A stretch of DNA of 64,000 nucleotides from Sepioteuthis lessoniana (taxonomy: Eukaryota; Mollusca; Cephalopoda; Myopsida; Loliginidae), in NCBI GenBank assembly GCA_963585895.1, contig CAUZXS010002440.1, forward strand, positions 32,501-96,500. The letters are read 5' to 3'. This document shows positions 44,037-54,529 of this stretch, piece by piece. The notes under the pieces were generated by a model. That model saw only the letters and a program-made list of their open reading frames with translations, did no database searches and was not told the DNA's origin. The position numbers were made by a program, and so were the translations under genes. Every line of letters begins with the position of its first letter. The first letter of the stretch is position 1.

Positions 44037-44317
44037 TGAAATAGCGGATGTGTTGAATATGCCCAACTGAAATAGAAGATGTGTCGAATATGCCCAACTG
44101 AAATAGCGGATGTGTTGAATATGCCCAACTGAAATAGCGGATGTGTTGAATATGCCCAACTGAAATAGCGGATGTGTTGAATATGCCCAACTGAAATAGC
44201 GGATGTGTCGAATATGCCCAACTGAAATAGCGGATGTGTCGAATATGCCCAACTGAAATAGCAGATGTGTCGAATATGCCCAACTGAAATAGCAGATGTG
44301 TCGAATATGCCTAACTA
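44037..44317. repeat. 31-bp minisatellite, nine units, open in all minus frames
   Basis: Units start at 44038, 44069, 44100 and so on every 31 bp (tgaaatagcggatgtgttga plus atatgcccaac). As 31 is not a multiple of 3 and the unit has no stop in any minus-strand frame, all three frames are open and give the same cyclic peptide (FSWAYSTHPLFQLGIFNTSA-like). There is no sign of real coding. Confidence 0.95.
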
Positions 44318-44329
44318 AAATGGTGGGGG

Positions 44330-44570
44330 TCATCTTAGTCCAAGTAAGCTGAGCAAGACATGCATGGAACTGCTGAAGAACGAACAAAACTCATAAGTAA
44401 TGTTCTCCTGTGAACTAATGCACATGGATACACTAGTGTTTGCTGAATAGCAAAAACTTACATTCATCACCTCTGTGTGGACACTAAATGCCCTCAAGAA
44501 AACCTACCAAGTGCAATGACCAATAGGAACAGATGGTGAGAGAGAGTCTGCAAGAAATGATGGTAAAGTG
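44330..44570 (+). pseudogene. RTE-like LINE 3' fragment
   Basis: gtccaagtaagctgagcaag, acatgcatggaactgctgaa, ttctcctgtgaactaatgca and cacctctgtgtggacactaa match other LINE copies; it begins where the 31-bp array ends. Confidence 0.75.
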
Positions 44571-44597
44571 TGACTGAAGTAAATTAACTATAAAGTA

Positions 44598-44690
44598 AGT
44601 AAAGTTGGCGACCATAGTCAAGGGTAACCCGAAGGCTCCCTTTTCGATAGCTACTACACCAAGGTGTAGGGGAGGGCGCTAGACATTATA
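44598..44690 (-). repeat. SINE-B 3' fragment
   Basis: Antisense tail only: aaagttggcgaccatagtca, aggctcccttttcgatagct, aggtgtaggggagggcgct. Confidence 0.8.
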
Positions 44691-44779
44691 AACTGTAATT
44701 TCCAAACGTAATTCGTAGGAGTGAAGTGAGTGATCCAATCTTCAATTTCTTGTCAAAGTAAGGCAAACCATCCAACAGA

Positions 44780-45061
44780 CAAAACCTACAATAGCTAGTG
44801 AATCAAGCTATTAACTTAAGCCAACTGCCCGAAACGCTAGATGTCTGACTTATATTGACATTTTGGGGACAGCTGAGTGGTGCAAGAGATGCTCATTTGC
44901 ATGGGAAGCACAAGCCAGCATAAATTCATTTACATATCCCAATACATTGCCCATGACAAGAACAAAGGCAGGCAATTCACAGTCGTTTGCCGGCTTTTCT
45001 TCGTTCACCTTCCTCATGATCTCCACAAATCTCAACAGAAAATCATGAGTTCTGAATAAAG
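44780..45061 (-). pseudogene. unidentified coding-like remnant cut by SINE-C
   Basis: The minus frame reads RTHDFLLRFVEIMRKVNEEK, PANDCELPAFVLVMGNVLGY and VNEFMLACASHANEHLLHHS, stops after PKMSI, and seems to go on with VRHLAFRAVGLS. Composition looks like real protein, unlike the surrounding AT-rich frames. It is interrupted on the 5' side by a SINE-C tail at 45062. I do not recognise the family; a decayed transposon gene is the likeliest source. Downstream gene structure is not visible. Confidence 0.4.
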
Positions 45062-45063
45062 TT

Positions 45064-45135
45064 TCTTTCGTTTTTTCTTTGCTTAATGACATATCAACCT
45101 TTATGGGTAACTTAATGCCAAAGCCATCCTTATGT
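45064..45135 (-). repeat. SINE-C tail fragment
   Basis: tttgcttaatgacatatcaa and gggtaacttaatgccaaagc form the hairpin tail; the rest of the SINE is absent. Confidence 0.75.
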
Positions 45136-45189
45136 TGAATATTGACTTGAAAACCCTTTTTAACATGCTGCGTAAATTGCATGGGTGGC

Positions 45190-45732
45190 ATAACGGGGAC
45201 ATAGATCTGTTTACTTTAGTAAACAGGACACAGGTATTTCCTCAGCGGAAATGTGCAGCGGAAGTTGTGTGTATGGCTTGCTAGACTGGAGGCATGTCCA
45301 TATGCAACACATAGACAGGAGGCATGTCCACAAGGATTTTTATGGGCATTCGGAAAATCATATAAACCGAGAAAGATTTTGACCCCAGGAGAGACAAGAG
45401 GAGACAAACAAAGAAGATTGATATAAGAGCTACTAGACGTTACGCTGCTCTGGGTGCTGACTTTGTGCCAGACTGCCTAGGGTTGAGAGGTAGAGAAAAG
45501 TCTGAGCTGTACAAGACTCGCAAAAGTCAATAAGAGAGTAGAAACTAAAATGATTCGGTGCTTTGAGATAATGCCAGACTTGCAAAAGTAGAGAAGCGAG
45601 GAGAAACGAAAATGTTTCAAAGCTTTGAGGTAGCCCTGTGTCAGACTTGTGCAAGGAGAATGAAGAAGAAGTGGTTCACTGAAGATTCATATCTCACCCC
45701 TGTGTGTGCATTTCAGTTGTCTTTGTCTTTGA

Positions 45733-45763
<31 letters not shown>

Positions 45764-45850
45764 ACTCTCTCTCTCACTCTCTCTCTCACTCTACCATTTT
45801 GTACATTTCAGGTAATAAAAGAAAAGAAGCAAATTATATTTTTGTATATT
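45190..45850 (+). repeat. unidentified GC-richer block, LTR-like, ending in a CT tract
   Basis: Begins near ctgtttactttagtaaacag, carries atataaaccgag (a possible TATA box, about 45360), a repeated aggaggcatgtcca (45268 and 45308 area, second copy exact) and degenerate repeats of gcaaaagt...gagaaac. A (CT)n tract lies at 45735-45790, then ttcaggtaataaaa. The architecture suggests a solo LTR or the 5' part of an unknown element. No ORF of note; the Ser/Leu-rich frames come from the CT tract. Confidence 0.3.
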
Positions 45851-45884
45851 GGAATTGTCATTTTAATTCACTATATAAAACACT

Positions 45885-46045
45885 TGTAGAAGAACAGTAG
45901 TGGCACTATTTAACTGTTAATTAAGGGATAAGAAGGTTCATGCCTATCTCAAAGTGTATTAGTTCAAAAGTAAATGTAATAGTGTGACTAGAGTTAGAAC
46001 TTGCTTACTTAGTGCAACACTTTAGTTATTACATCAGGAGAACTC
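45885..46045 (-). repeat. SINE-C middle fragment
   Basis: aagaacagtagtggcactat, gggataagaaggttcatgcc, gactagagttagaacttgct. Confidence 0.7.
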
Positions 46046-46229
46046 CTCCTGTGACTAAAGTAAGGAACAAGAAAAAAACCTTTTTAGTTGTAATGTTTAG
46101 TGGAGATTTTCCAAACAAACATAAAAATGATTTTTATAATGATTAAAATAGCAGAACAACAATTGATAAAACAGAGACATGAATGCTAAAAGTTTTTCTA
46201 ATCTAGTAATTATGTATGTACTTGCATAT

Positions 46230-46640
46230 TTATAATAGACCATAACATACATACATACATATACACACACACACATATATATATCTGAACACACACAAAT
46301 ATATATAAACACATACATATAAACACACATAAATACCAGCACAGAAACGCATATATATATATAGTGATAATAAATAAATATATATCATATATTCATTTAA
46401 TCCATGGAAAATATGAAATTAATAAAACATTGTAGGAGAAACCAACACTCTCATAATATAATAACAATATTTTCTATGGAATAAATATATATATAATATA
46501 TATTTATTTATTCTCTATCATAGATATTGAGCACTTTCCATATTATATTGCATTTGGTTCGACACATAACCACATAGTGATTTACTGATGACCAATACTC
46601 TCATAATATATACATGTATACGCACACACACACATTTATG
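46230..46640. repeat. mixed CA/TA/CATA microsatellites and AT-rich inverted repeats
   Basis: atacatacatacatacatat, acacacacacatatat, then ctctcataatata duplicated at 46450 and 46600, and an AT palindrome near 46482-46510. Confidence 0.7.
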
Positions 46641-46644
46641 CATT

Positions 46645-46930
46645 CAGAGGGCACAGTTGAGGCATAACAGTTATCATTGAAGGAAATGGGCCTGGAAACC
46701 TAAATTAAGATCCTGACAAAGCTGTTTGTATTTCCCATACCACTAATACAATTGGGAAAGGTATGAATCTAACTAGTCTCTCTCCAGTTATGAGTAAATA
46801 GTAGGGCAGACTAGGCTCTTTAACCAGTCTAGGAGAAGGAAAACTCTGAATTCAAACCAACTGTAGTCAGCTTAAAAAATGGACTAGTGTTGTATCCTGC
46901 TCAAAAGTGAAAGAGTTGGAAAAAACATAT
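46645..46930 (+). repeat. SINE-A copy, diverged
   Basis: gaggcataacagttatcatt head, gtttgtatttcccataccac, gggcagactaggctctttaa and the tail gtgttgtatcctgctcaa. Confidence 0.75.
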
Positions 46931-47588
46931 GTATACATAAGCACGCGCGAGCGGAAGCAAATAATGGAAATGAATGTGACAATAGAGAGAAAAATTTGAA
47001 AAACAATGTAATCCAAAGAGAAGAATTTAATGTAAAAAAAAAAAGTCAACATTACAATATTTTGGTTCTATTGAACCATGATCAGGACTTAGAAAGTGAT
47101 GTTAGATTACCGATAGATTTTTGATGAAATACAAAACAAGGGGAAAATTATATATACAGAAAAGGAGGTAACCATTTAATCAATAGATCAGCATTCATAT
47201 TTAAATTCATGTGACTGTTTAAGATAATGATGTAGAATAAATAGAATCATCAAGAGAAATAATGACTTAAAAGGAGAAACAAGAAGGAAGGAAAGAAAAG
47301 AACAGAAGAATGAGATAAATAGAAAAGAGAAGAGAGAGGAAAAAGAAAGAGGAAACAAGCTAACATATCCTAATGAATAACAAATTATTGTTAAATCAAA
47401 AATCAAACCGATGGATAAAGCTTTGAATGAATGTAGCAAAAGTAAACAGATAAAATAATTATTTACTGGAGAAAAGGAAAAGTATTGAAAAGGAGGAACT
47501 TAAGATATGTGTGAAAAAAGGCATTGAGCTAGAAATAAGTATGTAAGGATTAATGGGGAAACTATATTTATATCCACATACAAGGAGG

Positions 47589-47589
<1 letters not shown>

Positions 47590-47636
<47 letters not shown>
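47590..47636. repeat. poly-A / TA microsatellite
   Basis: A run of A passes into pure ta repeats directly before a SINE-B. Confidence 0.9.
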
Positions 47637-47639
<3 letters not shown>

Positions 47640-47895
47640 GGCTCATTGGTCTAGTGGGTAGAGTGTTCGCCAATGGTCCAGGAGGCTTTGGTTCAATCCT
47701 AGATTGCGTCATACCAAAGACTTTAAAAATGGTACTTGATACCTCTTTGCTTAACATTCAGCAATATAAGGTACGCATCGAGGGTAAAGTGGAGCAATCC
47801 AGGGAAAAGAGTAGCACCCTCCCCTACACCTTGGTGTAGTAGCTATTGAAAAGGGAGCCTTCTGGTCGCCCTCAACTATGTTCACCAACTTTACA

Positions 47896-47897
<2 letters not shown>
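47637..47897 (+). repeat. SINE-B copy flanked by TA microsatellites
   Basis: A-box region (tggtctagtgg), B box (gttcaatcct), body and tail complete (ggtcgccctcaactatgttc). Pure TA tracts lie immediately left (to 47635) and right (47902-47938), so it inserted into, or seeded, a TA tract. Confidence 0.9.
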
Positions 47898-47899
<2 letters not shown>

Positions 47900-47943
<44 letters not shown>

Positions 47944-47968
47944 CACATACTCACTCACAGAGACATTA

Positions 47969-48008
<40 letters not shown>

Positions 48009-48284
48009 TTTTTTGGCAGCATTTCTTCATTGATACATATTTGATTGAACATAATAGACATTTTTTGTCTACATATTTTGTTAATCCTTTCGAACTGCCG
48101 TATTGATCTTATGATATTCGGTAGGAATTAGTTGATAAACCTTACATAATTAGTTATTTCCCAAATACTTTCTACCCAACTTTGGGCCATCATCAAGGGA
48201 GGGTGTATTACTCTTGTATTTTTTGTGATTCAAGATTTAATGTATTGATGTTCTGCAGACAAAAAATGTCTATTATGTTCAATC

Positions 48285-48315
<31 letters not shown>

Positions 48316-48370
48316 ATCAAAGACACACACATACATAAATATGCATATTTACAAATGTATATGTGTATAT
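47900..48370. repeat. TA/T/CA simple repeats around a short unique segment
   Basis: TA tracts at 47902-47938, 47968-47990 and 48286-48306, a T run at 47991-48015, CA tracts near 48310. tgacagaaaaaatgtctatt-like words at 48055 and 48265 are inverted relative to each other (gaacataatagacattttt against aaaaatgtctattatgttc), so the segment 48040-48285 is bounded by an inverted repeat. Confidence 0.65.
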
Positions 48371-48781
48371 GCATATATACATGTACTATAAATAATAGGC
48401 ACATGCAAATTTTATATAATTAATCTTACAGACAGCAGACTTAATATGTAATTGAAAACATCTGAAATATAAAAGTCTGTAATTCTAGGTCAGCTGTAGA
48501 CAATTGTCACAATAGAATATTGAACCAATAAATTTAACTTCTAATATTCAATATACAGAGAATTTTGATTGATTCATTAAGCAATTATTAACATCTTGAA
48601 AAGTTTGGTAACCCCCACCTACCCACAAATAATTGAAACATTGAAATTTAAGAGTGACCTTGGCATAAATCATTATCTGATATCCATGAACATTTTTCAA
48701 TTTTTTCAGCAAGGATTTTTTTTTTAATTAAAAAATAAAAAATTGCAAAATTTACAAATAAACACATTGTAACTGAAAAGG

Positions 48782-49015
48782 GAGGCCTCCATGGTGTAGT
48801 GGTTAACATACTGGACTGCAACACCTTAATAAGTGAGTTCAAACCTAAGTCACATTAATACATTCACTTTCAGACTAATGCCCCTTGGAAAAGATATGAA
48901 CTCCAATCCTCTCAGCTATAGGTTAAATAGCACCACTATTGTCCTTCTACACATATGGTTTTGGCATTAAACAACCCAGGAAGGTTGATATGCCATTAAA
49001 CAAAGAAAATGAAAT
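48782..49015 (+). repeat. SINE-C, full length, sense
   Basis: A box tggtgtagtgg, B-box region gagttcaaacc, body (tacattcactttcagactaa, ccactattgtccttctacac) and a complete 3' hairpin tail (ttggcattaaacaacccagg, then gttgatatgccattaaac). It is a good reference copy for the family. Confidence 0.9.
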
Positions 49016-49129
49016 CAAATAACCAAATTATACATAAACACCTTTGATTCTAAGATTTATGAGGATAACTGAACTCATTAGAGTCAATCATGCTAAAAGA
49101 AATAGTTCTAGCTAGATCACTGAAATCAA

Positions 49130-49385
49130 TAACCCAATTGGTTGGGTCTGTAGAACAAACTGACTGCATCTCTGAAGAGAAGTAACACCCTCCTTCACCC
49201 TCAACAAGTGTCCTGGATATGACACTTAACTACATCGGATGATGAGACTCTAGTCCTGGAGCTTTGGGGAACATGGAGTACCCCTTTATTGCCATTACTC
49301 CTAGGTCCACTCTAACCAGGAGTGGCAGAACCTGTTAGAGTCCCACCAAGGGGTCAAACAGAACTATTTAACCAAAATAAACAAG
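49130..49385 (+). repeat. D element core, sense
   Basis: acccaattggttgggtctgt head and ctggatatgacacttaacta, ctaggtccactctaaccagg core; no hairpin tail follows before the next copy. Confidence 0.75.
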
Positions 49386-49439
49386 CAGCAATGTACCTGC
49401 TCAGAACTTGGATTTAAGTATTTCAATCAAATATCAATA

Positions 49440-50000
49440 TTGACCAGTCGGCTGGAGCTGTAAAATACACCAACTGCATCTCTGCAGAGGATAAGACTCC
49501 CCCACCCAAACAAGTGTCCTGGATATGACACTAAACTATCTGATGGTAAGGTTCCAGTATTACTGGAGCTTCGAGGAGTGCAGAGTACTCCTTCATTGCC
49601 ATCACTCCCAGGTCCACTCTGGCCCGGAGTGGTAGCACCTGAAAGGGTCCTATCTATGGGTCAAATAGAACTAAACTGCATACTTATGCTAAACTGAATT
49701 GCTTGAAACAGATCTGTTTTTGACATTGAAACTGTACTAAGCTAAACTGAATTGTTTGAAATAGAACTATTTTGACATTTAACTGTGTGTAAACAAAAAC
49801 TATACTTATACTATACTAAATTGTTTGAATTAGAACTGTTTGACTAAACTGAATAGCTTAAAGTGGAAATATTTTTGACAAACTGTACTTATGCTAAACT
49901 GAATTGTTTGAAATAGAACAGTTTATTTGTATAAAAATGGATTTGGCATTAAGTAACCTACAAAAGTTGATATGCCAAACAAACACATATCAATAATTTC
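49440..50000 (+). repeat. D element, sense, complete
   Basis: Head (gaccagtcggctggagctgt), core (tctgatggtaaggttccagt, aggtccactctggcccggag), four internal units (gctaaactgaattgtttgaa), and tail (ttggcattaagtaacctaca, gttgatatgcca). A good reference copy. Confidence 0.88.
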
Positions 50001-50230
50001 CAAAATTTTGGACGCATAGATAAGATCCAAACAGGTACTAACACAAGAGATCTGAGTGAACCTGGGAGTAATGATAATCACTCATTCAGAGCTCCAGAAG
50101 TGGAACTTCACTACTAGAGGCAGTTTAGTGTCATACCAATTTTTTTTTAGGGAGACCGGAGGAGGAGGAGGAGGGGGGGTACTCTTCCGAAGAAGGACAC
50201 AGTCATATCATCTAGGCTCCACCCACAAAA
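50000..50230 (-). repeat. D element core, antisense
   Basis: acgcatagataagatccaaa, ctgggagtaatgataatc, gcagtttagtgtcatacc. It stands tail-to-array against the sense copy ending at 50000. A run of g and gag repeats (50157-50180) follows. Confidence 0.65.
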
Positions 50231-50239
50231 CACAAGATA

Positions 50240-51050
50240 ATTTCGAGTACTTATACTTTGATTCAACATTCGCAAATGAAATAATTTTAACTTAATCTCT
50301 GGTGGCCCCTCCAACTGGTGGAGGCCCTTTGGCTACAACTCACAAAAGCCCATGTCTTAATCCAGCATTAGCAACCACTGTTCTTGTGAAATACAAAGTA
50401 GCTTTATTTGTTTATTATCTTCTGTTTACCTAAGGATTAAAGTTTGTAAATGGTCAACAGATAAACCACAAAAGGTCAGTAATGAAATTTGTAAATGGTC
50501 AATAGTTAAATTTGTTAACTACAGACCAGTTATAAACTCTAGTCTTTTGTCAACTCTTCTGAATAGTCAAAAAATTAACAGAGTTTAAAAAATAGCAACT
50601 CGGTTATTCCCACCGTTACAAAAAGGGTTAAACAAGAAAATTATTGACATCTTCTTTCATATCTAGTAATGATGTTGTGATGAAAACTTTCAATCACTTG
50701 ATCAAATATTAAGAAAATGACCTTTCTGACCATTCAGAAGAGTCAGCAAAGTTAACAGAGAAAGCAGGTCACCAGCTTTTCTGTTAATTGGCATTACAAT
50801 GAAAATAAAGCCATTGACGGCAAAATGTCAGTACTTCAACTATGAAGACCTTTCCTAAAACTGCGTATTGTATAGAGACAAGGGTTCTTTTTAACAAGAC
50901 CGACCTTTGTCTATTTATAAGTGTAACAGGATAATTCCCAACCCACCGAATGATTTTTGCAGAAAGCACAAATGAAACCCAAGGCTCAAGTAGAAAATGT
51001 CAAAAGATGACTGGGGTAGGGATGTCAAGTACAGAGATCAAATGTGAGAT
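50240..51050. other. no gene; weak inverted repeat
   Basis: ctcttctgaatagtc (about 50558) and gaccattcagaagag (about 50727) are complementary with one mismatch. No coding signal seen. Confidence 0.4.
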
Positions 51051-52080
51051 TATCTCCCCTTGAAAAATTTATTATACTTATCTCATGAATAGCAATGAAA
51101 ATCTTTCAATTTTTAGTGACCAGCTAAATTTCTACATTTTTTTATACTTGGGTGTACAAAAACCAATTGAATACCAAAATTTACACAGCTGACAGAGTAA
51201 ATGTAAGGTTATTAGTCCACTAAATAAAACTTTTAGTTTGTGTATTTTACTCAAACAAGCCAGATATAAAAATCAAAACAAAGAAACACAGATTTCTTCA
51301 CCAACTAACTAAAATCTATAATTGAATGCTAAAAACCTGGAAATCTACACCCATGTTTGTGTAGTGGGTATATAAGTAATAATCTGTATAATAAGTAAGT
51401 TGGCGACCATAGTCGAAGGTTCCCCTTTCAATAGCTACTACACCAAGGTATAGGGGAGGGCGCTACTCCTTTTCCTGGATTGCTCCACTTTACCCTTGAT
51501 ACATACCTTATAATGCTGTTAAGCAAGGAAGTATCAAGTACCATTTTTTGAGTCTTTGGTATGACTTGATCTAGGATTGAACCCTGAGCTCCCAGACCAT
51601 AGGCAAAGTAAGGGGTCTTGATTATTTATACAAAATAAGAGATTTCTGGTTAGAATTAAGCAACACCTTTGAAATGTTAAAGGAGTGACAAAGAAATTGA
51701 GCTGAATTTTGAATTTGAAGACTAATAAAAGAAAATACATCAAATATATTAAACTAGTCTTTGCTAATTATCTAACAAATGGCAGTGAACATCATGAAAA
51801 ATCTTCTTTCAATTTTTATTTAAGTAATGACCAATTCATAGATTATCTTCTCACTTAACAAGTATGTGAACAAAAAAACAATTCAATACATATTTACAGG
51901 ACTGACAGAGTAAATGCAGGGTTATATGTTTTCTTAATCCCAAACTTTTAGCTTGTGTAGTTTACTCAACATATTAGATATAAAAAAAATAAAGAGATTT
52001 CTTAACCACACCAACAAAATCTGTAACTGAATGTTAAAAAAAAAACGGAAATCTACACCTATGTCTAAATAACAAATGTT
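51050..52080. repeat. diverged ~300-bp direct duplication flanking a SINE-B
   Basis: The stretch around ctgacagagtaaatgtaagg, ttttagtttgtgtattttac, acacagatttcttcaccaac and ggaaatctacacccatgttt (51060-51365) recurs diverged at about 51790-52070 (ctgacagagtaaatgcaggg, ttttagcttgtgtagtttac). The sequence between includes SINE-B at 51394-51605. Confidence 0.75.
51394..51605 (-). repeat. SINE-B copy
   Basis: Antisense: aagttggcgaccatagtcga, acaccaaggtataggggagg, gattgaaccctgagctccca, accataggcaaagt. The head is truncated. Confidence 0.85.
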
Positions 52081-52524
52081 AAAATTGATAAATAATGTTT
52101 AAAAAAAAAAAGAAAAAAAAAAAGGAAACTTATGAGTAAATGATTAATGGAATTTCTAATTATGGTGGACATTTTTTCAATATTTCTTCTCAAACTTGAA
52201 ATTTACGGTCAAGACTTATTTCAAAAACTTACTCTATTGGCAAATGGTTAATAGACTAATATATTTTCGGAACAAATAGTCTAATCAGATCAAAAAATAG
52301 CAATGGTGTCAAAAGGTTTAAGATTAAATTGGATGATTTTAGAAAAAAATTAGAAAAAGAGTTTAAGAGGGTATTTGATGGAAATTATTGGATGAATTAC
52401 TTAAGAGAATTTGATCCGTATATAAATATTATATTAATAATGTATATATGTTCTGTGTAAAGATTTTTTTTCAAAGGTTGATGTGAAAATATAGTAAAAA
52501 GCAGAAATCTCCAAGGAGGCATAA

Positions 52525-52566
52525 CTAACAAATAATAATGATAATAATAATAATAATAATAATAAT
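52525..52566. repeat. (AAT)n microsatellite
   Basis: aataataatgataataataa and further perfect taa units; it directly precedes the LINE fragment at 52571. Confidence 0.95.
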
Positions 52567-52570
52567 CAAC

Positions 52571-53035
52571 CCAGAATCCATTGTAGAAACGCATGAAATG
52601 CTCTGGGATTTTGAGATACAAATGGATCATCTAATCTCAGCCAGACAACCAGACCAAGTGATAGTCACCACAAAAAAGAAAAAAGAAAGAATAGAGAACG
52701 TGCCAAAGGGGTGGACTTTGCCATTCTCACTTACCACAGGATAAAACAGAAATAAAGCAAAAAGAGAGATAAGTACCTTGCTAGAGAATTGAAAAGATTA
52801 TGGAACATGAAAGCAATGGTGTTACCAATTGTAATTGGTGTGCTTGGTACAGTCACCAAAGGATTGATACTGAGACTGGAGGACTTAGAGATAAGAGGAC
52901 GAGTGGAGACCATTCAAACGACAGCACTGCTAAGAGCAACCAGAATACTGAGAAGAGATTTGAGGAGATTTGTTATCACTCAAACTCCAGTGAAAAACCA
53001 TCAGCTAACGCTGGTGTGAAAAACTCTCAATAGAG
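52571..53035 (+). pseudogene. C-terminal fragment of a second LINE family
   Basis: The plus strand reads IVETHEMLWDFEIQMDHLIS and ARQPDQVIV, then after frame shifts LWNMKAMVLPIVIGVLGTVT, KGLILRLEDLEIRGRVETIQ and TTALLRATRILRR, ending near NHQLTLV. This is the well-known C-terminal region of a widespread animal non-LTR retrotransposon ORF (W-D-F-x-I-Q-T-D-H-L-I-S-A-R-R-P-D, then W-N-M-K-V-T-x-I-P-I-V-I-G-x-L-G-T). The part between is scrambled. It differs from the RTE-like LINE seen elsewhere in the window. Confidence 0.85.
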
Positions 53036-53189
53036 AAAATGATATTTTCTATTATTACAGTAAAAAAACTGTTTTCATTCAATCGATAAAACAGAGCCCA
53101 ACAGCATTGCTTCATCATAGGGTGTCTTGAATTTTATTTTTCGTTAATGTATTCATTTCTACAACAGGAAGGAAGAGTGCATATTGGTT

Positions 53190-53425
53190 TGGTTTCATTT
53201 TCTTTGTTTAATGGCATATCAACCTTTTTGGGTTATTTAATGCCAAAGCCATCCTACTAGAAGAATGCTAGTGGTACTATTTATCCTATAGTTAGAAGGA
53301 TAAGGGATTGATACCTTTCCCAAGGGGCATTGGTCCATAAGTGAATGTATTAATGTAACTTGGGTTTGAACTCATTTACTACAATGTCACAATCCAGCAT
53401 GTTAGCCACTACACCAATAGGACTT
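53190..53425 (-). repeat. SINE-C copy
   Basis: Hairpin tail (tggcatatcaacctttttgg), body (gaatgctagtggtactattt), B-box antisense in ttgggtttgaactca, head end (agccactacaccaatagga). Confidence 0.88.
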
Positions 53426-53509
53426 CTGCACATATTGAAATGGGGAAGAGGCTTTTTGGTGCCCCACAATCCATGAAAAATCTAATGAGAATACTGTATA
53501 AGAGATTGT

Positions 53510-53939
53510 ATGTGTGTGAGAGAGAGAGATGTCACTGTATAAAAGGTGTGTATGTATGGGAGAGAGAGATGTCACCGTATAAAAGGTGTGTGTGGCGGAG
53601 AGAGAGATGTCACTGTATAAAAAATGTATGCGCATGTGAGAGACAGAGAGACATCACTGTATAAGAGATGTGTGTGTAAGAGAGAGATAGACAGACATCA
53701 CTATATAAGAGATGCGCGAGTGTGTGTGAGGGGGAGAGAGAGAGAGACGTCACTGTATTAGAGATGTGTGTGGGAGAGATAGAGAGAGAGAGATGTCACT
53801 TTGTAAGAGATGTGTGTGTGTTTGTGTGTAAGTGTGTGTGCGTGTCAGACATTACTCTATAAGAGGTGTGTGTATGTGTGAATGAGAGAGAGAGAGAGAG
53901 AGAGACACGTCACTGTATAAGAAATGTGTGTATGTATGC

Positions 53940-53971
<32 letters not shown>

Positions 53972-54062
53972 TATCAATGTATAAGAGGTGTGTGTGTGTG
54001 TGTGTCACATGTTACTGTATAAGATGCGTGTGCATGAGAGAGAGAGATGTCACCACAAGATG
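53510..54062. repeat. GA/GT-rich minisatellite, about 12 units
   Basis: The anchor gatgtcactgtataagag (with variants) recurs every 38-65 bp, separated by gtgtgtg and gagagag runs of variable length. Apparent frames on both strands are composition artefacts. Confidence 0.93.
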
Positions 54063-54124
54063 ATTCCTGTGCACAGTTTCTCAAGAGATTGGTGCCCAAA
54101 AGTGGTTCCATGTCACAATCATAT

Positions 54125-54345
54125 AAATAGTTTGAATTCAGCTTTCCTTTTCCATGGCTGGATGCCATACCAAGTTTAAAGAACTCAGTCTTTCCTACTA
54201 TTTACTCATAGCTAGAGGGAGAATAGTTGGATGTATATCTTTCCTAAGGGTATTAGCGCTATGTGAAATGCAGACTTATCCAGGGTTTAAACCTTGGTCA
54301 CTGGGTCCATTTCCTACATCAATAACTATTATGAGTACTTGCCTA
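54125..54345 (-). repeat. SINE-A copy, partial
   Basis: gtttgaattcagctttcctt, agctagagggagaatagttg, ggtattagcgctatgtgaaa, ccatttcctacatcaataac in antisense. Confidence 0.8.
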
Positions 54346-54529
54346 TATTTTAGCATGAACAGCTGAATGAAAACAATCTACCACATGGGTTGAATAAAGA
54401 GTTTGGTTTGAAATTCTCACAAGGTTGCCAACTATGATAGACAGCTGACTCGGCTGGAATGTACAATGGCTGAAACATTGCAACTACAATAACAATCAAG
54501 ATGAAGAAACTAATTTGAGTTAATCAGTG

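Noticed and set aside
43944..44387. 147-codon frame with STHPLFQL repeats
   Set aside because: Produced by the 31-bp array; equally open in the other two minus frames.
45735..45790. Ser/Leu-rich membrane-like frames
   Set aside because: Products of a CT microsatellite.
46097..46342. Frame with many V, Y, C and M residues
   Set aside because: Arises from TA/CA/CATA repeats.
53440..54168. Several Arg/Glu- and Ser/His-rich frames
   Set aside because: They come from the GA/GT-rich minisatellite.
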